Shown here: in pieces, positions 5,249 through 8,890 of the stretch | How the letters are laid out: every line of letters begins with the position of its first letter | Position numbering within the stretch: the first letter of the stretch is position 1 | Assembly (NCBI GenBank): GCA_038078215.1 | Contig: JBBUED010000023.1 | Coordinates: 1-8,890 of the forward strand | Source: GWA1-40-21 sp038078215 | GTDB lineage: Bacteria > Patescibacteriota > Minisyncoccia > Phycocordibacterales > GWA1-40-21 | DNA: 8,890 nucleotides | Direction: 5' to 3' | Position numbers and translations under genes: made by a program | The notes under the pieces: model-generated | What the model saw: the letters and a program-made list of their open reading frames with translations, nothing else | The model's database searches: none | What the model was told of the DNA's origin: nothing

Positions 5249-6589
5249 TCAGTTTTTAAGGGTGAGATTTTCTATGTTGATTTTTGCCGGATTGCTTGGA
5301 AAGGAATGTTTCCAAATCGGTCTTACTTTCGCGCTAATTTCTTTAATCCCCGAATGGAATGATAGGATGCGCTTTAAGTTGTCCCGGTCCGTTCCTTGTC
5401 CGGCGAGGCTTTTCCTCAAAAGAGATTCATCATAAGTCCAAACGATATTCGCGCCGCCTCTAAGAGAAAGGCTCAATATATCGCTCTCCCAAGGATTCAC
5501 CTTGGAATTATTGGATATGCTGACGGCGGCATTGTCATCCATGGTCAGATTGACAGGCGCGCCGTCATAATCAGGAAGATTCTTTTTTGCCACATAAGAG
5601 CTTAGTTTGTCTTCATCAAAAATAATTCCGTAGAAAGCGGCGCTTTCGCTTATCTCAACTTTATCCGCGCTTGGAGACGAATCGGGCAATGAAAGATAAT
5701 CAATGTAGGAAGCGTCGGCAAAAAGAACCGAAGATTGGGGCTTGGTCGCGTAAGCTTCTTTGATAAGTTCGGACTTGATATTCGCTCTTAATTCACTCCT
5801 GGCATCGTCTAATATTTTAGCCGGGACCTTTTTAATCAAACCGCTCGTTCCTCCCGCTATGTCGGTCTTGAGCCGCGCGTAGAAGTAGTCATATCTTTTG
5901 TCACCTTTGAATCCGGGAATTTTAAAATCTCCTTTAAGGTCGGAAACTTTCATGTTGTATTTATTTCCCGGCTCATCCGCGAAAACCTTCGTTTCAACGC
6001 TTCCGGGGATTCGATTGCCGCCGACCGATTTGAAGCCGGGGACGACTATGGATTCCGGAATTTTGTAAATCAATCCTTTTCCGGATTCAAATCTGGTGTT
6101 TATGATAAGCCTTTGAGGCGCCGCGCTGAAATTATTATACACTATGATTTTTCCGCTCGCTTTGATTTTTGAATTTTCCGTCTCCGTCGCTTCCAGCTGT
6201 TTTGACGCTTTTTTGCGCAAGGTCATAACTTCAAACTGAAGCTCGCTTGGAAGAGCGTCCTTTCTGACCAGATAAGAATCATTGAGCGTAACGCGGGCGA
6301 TCTTAGGAACGATGATTACCGTAGCCGTAGAGAAGAAGGATGTTGCCGAAAACAGAAGAAAAATAAGGGACAACAGGGCTATCGTCCAGATTATAATTTT
6401 GGGAACATTTCTTTTTTTGATGTTTTCCCGACTTTCCGAACGCGCCGTTTCTCCCCTCTTTTCTTCAAGCTCATTAGCGTCAATTTTTCTCGCCTCATTC
6501 CGCGGCGAACGCCTTGTCCTGCTGATGGATATTTGCCTGATAGATCTTCTGTTCTTGGCCACTACATCTTGTATTATGTTTTTTGCCAT
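5249..6589 (-). CDS. Membrane-anchored baseplate J-like protein
   Basis: This is a 446-residue single-pass membrane protein. A basic, charged cytoplasmic N-terminus (1-62) precedes one strong transmembrane helix at about 64-86 (PKIIIWTIALLSLIFLLF). The rest (87-446) should be extracytoplasmic, beginning with the TVIIVPK strand just after the helix. The middle contains SGKIIVYNNFSAAPQRLI (145-162), NTRFESGKGLIYKIPESIVVPG (164-185), a PGSVETKVFADEPGNKYN stretch (195-212) and FKIPGFKG-KRYDYFYA (222-238). This pattern is what I recall from CPR proteins annotated 'baseplate J-like', named for resemblance to phage and contractile-tail baseplate J; no other baseplate or tail gene is in view. The ATG at 6589 lies one base after the stop of the FtsA/PilM-like gene, so the two are translationally coupled. 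The family name is moderately supported; the true function (an envelope structure?) is unknown. Confidence 0.6.
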   Translation of the reverse strand: MAKNIIQDVVAKNRRSIRQISISRTRRSPRNEARKIDANELEEKRGETARSESRENIKKRNVPKIIIWTIALLSLIFLLFSATSFFSTATVIIVPKIARVTLNDSYLVRKDALPSELQFEVMTLRKKASKQLEATETENSKIKASGKIIVYNNFSAAPQRLIINTRFESGKGLIYKIPESIVVPGFKSVGGNRIPGSVETKVFADEPGNKYNMKVSDLKGDFKIPGFKGDKRYDYFYARLKTDIAGGTSGLIKKVPAKILDDARSELRANIKSELIKEAYATKPQSSVLFADASYIDYLSLPDSSPSADKVEISESAAFYGIIFDEDKLSSYVAKKNLPDYDGAPVNLTMDDNAAVSISNNSKVNPWESDILSLSLRGGANIVWTYDESLLRKSLAGQGTDRDNLKRILSFHSGIKEISAKVRPIWKHSFPSNPAKINIENLTLKN

Positions 6590-6590
6590 T

Positions 6591-7793
6591 TTATTTTGTC
6601 GCGTTAAATATTTTATTTAGAAACACGCATTCAAGTTCCGCGAACGGCTCTTCTCTGAAAGATTTATCCGACTTGCAGTGTTCGCGAAAACTCTTGCCAT
6701 CCAATACTATAACATCAAAAGGCTCGTCTGTCATGGAAAATTGGCTGAATCTATCCTCTTTCAATTTTTTGACAAGAAAAGCGCCGAATTCATCGTCTAC
6801 TGTCATGAAAATCGTTCTCGGAACATACATATGGAACGAAAGAGAAGCGAGGATGGAATGAAATTTATTAAACCAGTTTTTGAGCGCGTCCTCAATCGCC
6901 CCTTGAACTTTTTGCGAGGTCGCCTTATCGCATTTTTCGCTGATATGCATCTTGATAAGAGAACAAGATTCATCTCCTGAAATAAGAAGCTTTTCCGATA
7001 CATTTCGCGTAAAAAAGTTTTTCCCCTCGGGGAAAGAAAAGTTCTCCACTAAGACAGAGTCTTTTATTACTGACAAATCCGTCAATTCTCCGTGAACATC
7101 AATAAACATAAAATTTTCTTTGTCGGAATATATCTCTCGAATGGCGGAAAACGAGGAAAGCGCGAAAGAGTGGAAATTGGAAGAGCGAAAATTGAAATAT
7201 TTGCGCCCGGCATCCTTCACTTCTTTAAGGACATATTCCGGCGCCAAAGTCACAAAGAAAGCAAGCTCAATGTCTTTAGCTTTCTTCCCGTAAATTTCAG
7301 TCATTTTATAACCGTTTAATTTTGCTTCAATTATTTTCTTCTCTATTATCTTTGAACTTTCGGTTGAATCGCCTGATAAAAATTTCTTCTCTTCTCCGCT
7401 TATGACGCCTTCAATTGAATCAATGGAAATTTCAAACGGCTTGTCTTTCTTGATTTTGATTATTTTGGTCTGGGATACGCACCAAGGCGAAGATAACGCG
7501 TAAAAAACATTTCTTATGCCGTGATTTCTCCAACCGGTGAAATTCAGATGAGAGAGTCCTTGTTTTTGAATGTCTTGAAGCGCGGAATCAAAGGCTTTGA
7601 GCATAAGCTTGAAATATCTTTCCGGATCAATACTTTTTTGAAATGATACGGGGACTTTTATCTCGTAAATTATTTCCGGTTTTGATATTTTAGAAAGTTT
7701 GACAAGATACCCGCACACATTCCCGCTCCCTATGTGGAATACGGCTGAAACTTCTTCCGCCTTTCCCGAATTATAAAAAGAAAATAACGACAT
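6591..7793 (-). CDS. FtsA/PilM-like actin-fold protein, degenerate
   Basis: The 400-residue soluble protein shows the actin/Hsp70-like ATPase layout. VFHIGSGNVCGYLVKL at 18-33 matches the phosphate-1 strand-turn. FMFIDVHGELTDLSVIKDSV at 228-247 matches the phosphate-2 motif (D-G-E-TD in PilM and FtsA), followed by SFPEGKNFFTRNVSEKL (253-269), like the S-P-G---FT--I helix of FtsA/PilM. The expected adenosine motif near 328-342 reads IFMTVDDEFGAFLVKKL, where relatives have a GGG-type turn, so ATP binding may be lost. I chose the ATG at 7793; a TTG at 7829 would add 12 residues. FtsA links FtsZ to the membrane and PilM anchors the type IV pilus inner complex; the coupled membrane-anchored partner fits such a role, but which one (if either) cannot be told here. 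Confidence 0.6.
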   Translation of the reverse strand: MSLFSFYNSGKAEEVSAVFHIGSGNVCGYLVKLSKISKPEIIYEIKVPVSFQKSIDPERYFKLMLKAFDSALQDIQKQGLSHLNFTGWRNHGIRNVFYALSSPWCVSQTKIIKIKKDKPFEISIDSIEGVISGEEKKFLSGDSTESSKIIEKKIIEAKLNGYKMTEIYGKKAKDIELAFFVTLAPEYVLKEVKDAGRKYFNFRSSNFHSFALSSFSAIREIYSDKENFMFIDVHGELTDLSVIKDSVLVENFSFPEGKNFFTRNVSEKLLISGDESCSLIKMHISEKCDKATSQKVQGAIEDALKNWFNKFHSILASLSFHMYVPRTIFMTVDDEFGAFLVKKLKEDRFSQFSMTDEPFDVIVLDGKSFREHCKSDKSFREEPFAELECVFLNKIFNATK

Positions 7794-7799
7794 AAAAAA

Positions 7800-7840
7800 A
7801 TTATAACACGGATGCCAGCCACTCAACAATTCGTATTATA
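7800..7840 (-). promoter_or_regulatory. Two -10 boxes upstream of the actin-fold gene; the nearer implies a leaderless mRNA
   Basis: Perfect TATAAT hexamers lie on minus at 7840-7835 and 7805-7800. The nearer one is followed by six Ts and then the ATG at 7793, so a start site about seven bases downstream would place transcription at the start codon itself. Its possible -35 is TTGTTG at 18-bp spacing. The farther box has no good -35. There is no Shine-Dalgarno. Confidence 0.4.
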
Positions 7841-7895
7841 TCCAAAATGATTTTATTTTTTCTTGGGCGATAAATTCTTTAGCCAATATTTCCAC

Positions 7896-8135
7896 TTAAA
7901 AAACTTTTCCCCAAAAGGTTATGTACCAGGCGCCTTCGTAAGTTGACACCAATGATCCAAGTGGCGCTGGAATTACAGACATCAAATCTTGTTCAAAAAT
8001 TTTAGAATCGATGTGTTGTTTTGCCACCCAATCGGTCGAGTTTAAAACGGACAGGATTTTTTCTTTTTCTAATCCCGGATAAAAAATAGAAGCAAGCAAG
8101 ATAAAAAAGATGATTACTATGATTAACTTCTTCAT
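7896..8135 (-). CDS. Small exported or membrane-anchored protein of unknown function
   Basis: This 79-residue orphan begins MKKLIIVIIFFILLASIFYP, a lysine-capped hydrophobic stretch of about 17 residues typical of a signal peptide or signal anchor. No clear AXA cleavage site and no lipobox cysteine is present. The rest (LEKEKILSVLNSTDWVAKQH and on) is short, polar and ends with aromatic residues WYITFWGKVF. There is no family I recognise. It is transcribed from its own good promoter and lies 102 bases upstream of the actin-fold gene on the same strand, so it could be cotranscribed with the envelope pair, but the promoter-like boxes between them leave this open. Stop TAA; start ATG without Shine-Dalgarno. 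Its coding status is supported by the promoter and the signal sequence rather than by homology. Confidence 0.6.
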   Translation of the reverse strand: MKKLIIVIIFFILLASIFYPGLEKEKILSVLNSTDWVAKQHIDSKIFEQDLMSVIPAPLGSLVSTYEGAWYITFWGKVF

Positions 8136-8150
8136 ATTTTTAACACAGTA

Positions 8151-8179
8151 ATTATATCATTTGCGCGAACTTTTTACAA
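8151..8179 (-). promoter_or_regulatory. Sigma-70-type promoter of the small exported protein gene
   Basis: On minus, TTGTAA at 8179-8174 and a perfect TATAAT at 8156-8151 are separated by exactly 17 bases. A start site near 8144 would give a leader of only about nine bases before the ATG at 8135. This is the best-formed promoter in the window. Confidence 0.65.
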
Positions 8180-8205
8180 ATAAATTTTTATGCACAGACT
8201 GAAAT

Positions 8206-8236
8206 TTGACAGATATTTTCTGAATGTTAATATACT
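8206..8236 (+). promoter_or_regulatory. Divergent promoter for the plus-strand orphan
   Basis: TTGACA at 8206-8211 is followed by TAATAT at 8228-8233 (16-bp spacing) or TATACT at 8231-8236 (19-bp spacing). The start would be around 8241, leaving a leader of about 70 bases to the ATG at 8314. The minus-strand -35 lies 26 bases to the left, so the two promoters face away from each other. Confidence 0.55.
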
Positions 8237-8270
8237 ACTTTCTTTAATTTAAGAAAATTGTTCTTTCAAA

Positions 8271-8302
8271 AAAGGAGGTGGTTGCCAATTCAAACGAAGG
8301 AG
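8271..8302 (+). promoter_or_regulatory. Leader with two Shine-Dalgarno sequences
   Basis: AAAGGAGGTG at 8271-8280 is a ten-base perfect complement of the usual 16S 3' end, yet it sits 33 bases before the ATG at 8314. A second site, AAGGAG at 8297-8302, lies 11 bases before that ATG. Between them an 11-codon TTG-started frame (8282, PIQTKEFFVK) ends in a TGA that overlaps the ATG as ATGA. This could be a leader peptide or a ribosome-binding regulatory element. Other genes in this window lack such signals. Confidence 0.5.
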
Positions 8303-8313
8303 TTTTTTGTTAA

Positions 8314-8757
8314 ATGATATTTTGCGTATTTGTTTTAACTTTAACTTTTTTCTTTTTGAGGAGAGAGGAATTGAAACTGAATAATATTCTTAAGGTGAAT
8401 ATTTTTTCTTTGACACTGGAACACGCTGATGCCGAAAGATTGAAGGAAATGCTTGCAAATAATGGAACTTCTTATACGAATGTTTATTTGGAAGGCGATG
8501 CTTATAAAATGAATAATTGTCTTTATTATTTGGAATGTCATCCTTCCGGAAAAGACAATCTGCACATAGCGACAAACAGGTATAAGGATGCAAAATCTTT
8601 GCGAAAAAATGTGTTAATTTCAGTCTTTAAAGTTGAAGTAAACGATAACATAAAATTCGCAACCGTTAAGGTTCTGTGGCCTCAGTGGATAGAAAAACCG
8701 GGTTATGTATTGGCAAGATATCTGCACCCTAAAAATCGCAAACTTCCCACCTCTTAA
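8314..8757 (+). CDS. Protein of unknown function, possible N-terminal membrane segment
   Basis: From the ATG at 8314 the product is 147 residues. Residues 1-15 (MIFCVFVLTLTFFFL) are hydrophobic and would be a short signal anchor. The remainder is soluble and mixed: LEHADAERLKEMLANNG is a likely helix (35-51), followed by beta-like stretches (NVLISVFKVEV, IKFATVKVLW) and a basic, proline-containing end. An alternative start is TTG at 8371, with AGGAG at 8359-8363 seven bases upstream; it gives a 128-residue soluble protein (MKLNNILKVN) without the hydrophobic part. The sequence favours neither clearly. I recognise no family or catalytic motif. The gene stands alone, with its own promoter and terminator, opposite to its neighbours. 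Confidence 0.65.
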   Translation: MIFCVFVLTLTFFFLRREELKLNNILKVNIFSLTLEHADAERLKEMLANNGTSYTNVYLEGDAYKMNNCLYYLECHPSGKDNLHIATNRYKDAKSLRKNVLISVFKVEVNDNIKFATVKVLWPQWIEKPGYVLARYLHPKNRKLPTS

Positions 8758-8795
8758 TTTAATAATTAAAGAAGAGCGCCTCACTTTTGTATTCG

Positions 8796-8838
8796 AAAAC
8801 TGCCAGAAGGCTTGTATAAAGCTTCCGGCAGTTTTTTT
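8796..8838. terminator. Intrinsic, probably bidirectional terminator
   Basis: The stem AAAACTGCC-A-GAAGGCTT (8796-8813) pairs with AAGCTTCCGGCAGTTTT (8819-8835), with one A-C mismatch and a bulged G, around a short GTATA-type loop. It is followed on plus by seven Ts (8832-8838), ending transcription of the 8314-8757 gene about 40 bases after its stop. On minus the hairpin is followed by TTTTCG, a weaker tract, and it directly follows a TAA stop, so it may serve both converging genes. Confidence 0.85.
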
Positions 8839-8890
8839 ACGCGCGTCTTCTGCCATAAGAGCGAGGATTGCCTTTTGCAAAACATTGCGG
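8837..8890 (-). CDS. 3' end of a gene running in from the right edge (unidentified)
   Basis: The last 17 codons before a TAA at 8837-8839 read PQCFAKGNPRSYGRRRA on minus. I choose this frame because its stop abuts the shared terminator, as expected for converging genes, and because the tail is basic like many real C-termini. The other two minus frames run on through the hairpin, one of them for about 85 codons, and would place coding sequence over the terminator and the 8314-8757 gene. The fragment is too short to name. Confidence 0.4.
   Translation of the reverse strand, partial: PQCFAKGNPRSYGRRRA

Noticed and set aside
5235..5250. Terminator after the baseplate J-like gene
   Set aside because: A five-base stem GATTG/CAATC with an interrupted T tract (GTCTTTTG) is too weak, and the sequence ends at the gap.
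7860..7890. Terminator between the 79-residue gene and the actin-fold gene
   Set aside because: The stem TTGGC/GCCCAA is short with a bulge, and no T run follows on minus.
8620..8880. Minus-strand 86-codon frame at the right edge
   Set aside because: It would read through the strong terminator hairpin and antisense to the plus-strand gene, and its start is a TTG; the frame ending at 8837 fits better.

Overview
The window looks like a chromosomal piece of an uncultivated Patescibacteria / CPR bacterium, most likely Parcubacteria-like. This rests on protein character rather than any search. The ribosomal proteins are lean (a very short L13, zinc-free S4, zinc-binding L36), spacers are AT-rich, most genes lack a Shine-Dalgarno sequence, and a ribosomal operon neighbours a membrane-anchored 'baseplate J-like' protein and an FtsA/PilM-like actin-fold protein of the kind seen in CPR genomes. 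TGA is used as a stop (grpE, the baseplate J-like gene), so the code is standard rather than the TGA=Gly code of Gracilibacteria/SR1. A run of 100 Ns at 5121-5220 shows this is a metagenome-style scaffold; linkage across it is by scaffolding only.

Layout. Positions 1-94 hold no gene I can support. grpE (95-706, minus) has its own promoter region at about 731-780. Positions 731-995 are intergenic, and 867-995 is a hairpin-rich repeat carrying a second copy of the 3' end of rpsI. From 996 to the gap runs a minus-strand ribosomal/RNA polymerase operon, in transcription order infA (5' end lost in the gap) - rpmJ - rpsM - rpsK - rpsD - rpoA - rplQ - rplM - rpsI. A heptamer tandem repeat lies between infA and rpmJ. 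Beyond the gap, still on minus, is a tightly coupled pair: an FtsA/PilM-like protein (6591-7793) followed one base later by a membrane-anchored baseplate J-like protein (5249-6589). A small secreted or membrane-anchored orphan (7896-8135, minus) follows. A divergent promoter region at 8136-8313 then leads to a plus-strand orphan (8314-8757), which ends in a hairpin terminator. That terminator probably also serves a minus-strand gene whose last 17 codons are at the right edge.

How the genes fit together. The operon supplies initiation factor 1, the 30S head and platform proteins S13/S11/S4/S9, the 50S proteins L36/L17/L13 and the RNA polymerase alpha subunit. GrpE is the nucleotide exchange factor of the DnaK chaperone. 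The FtsA/PilM-like and baseplate J-like pair suggests a cytoplasmic actin-fold partner with an envelope-anchored extracytoplasmic protein, but its function is unknown. The most unusual features are the in-frame 129-bp duplication and palindrome cluster at the rpsI 3' end, the actin-fold/baseplate J pair, and the strong Shine-Dalgarno-rich leader in front of the plus-strand orphan in a window where other genes lack such signals.
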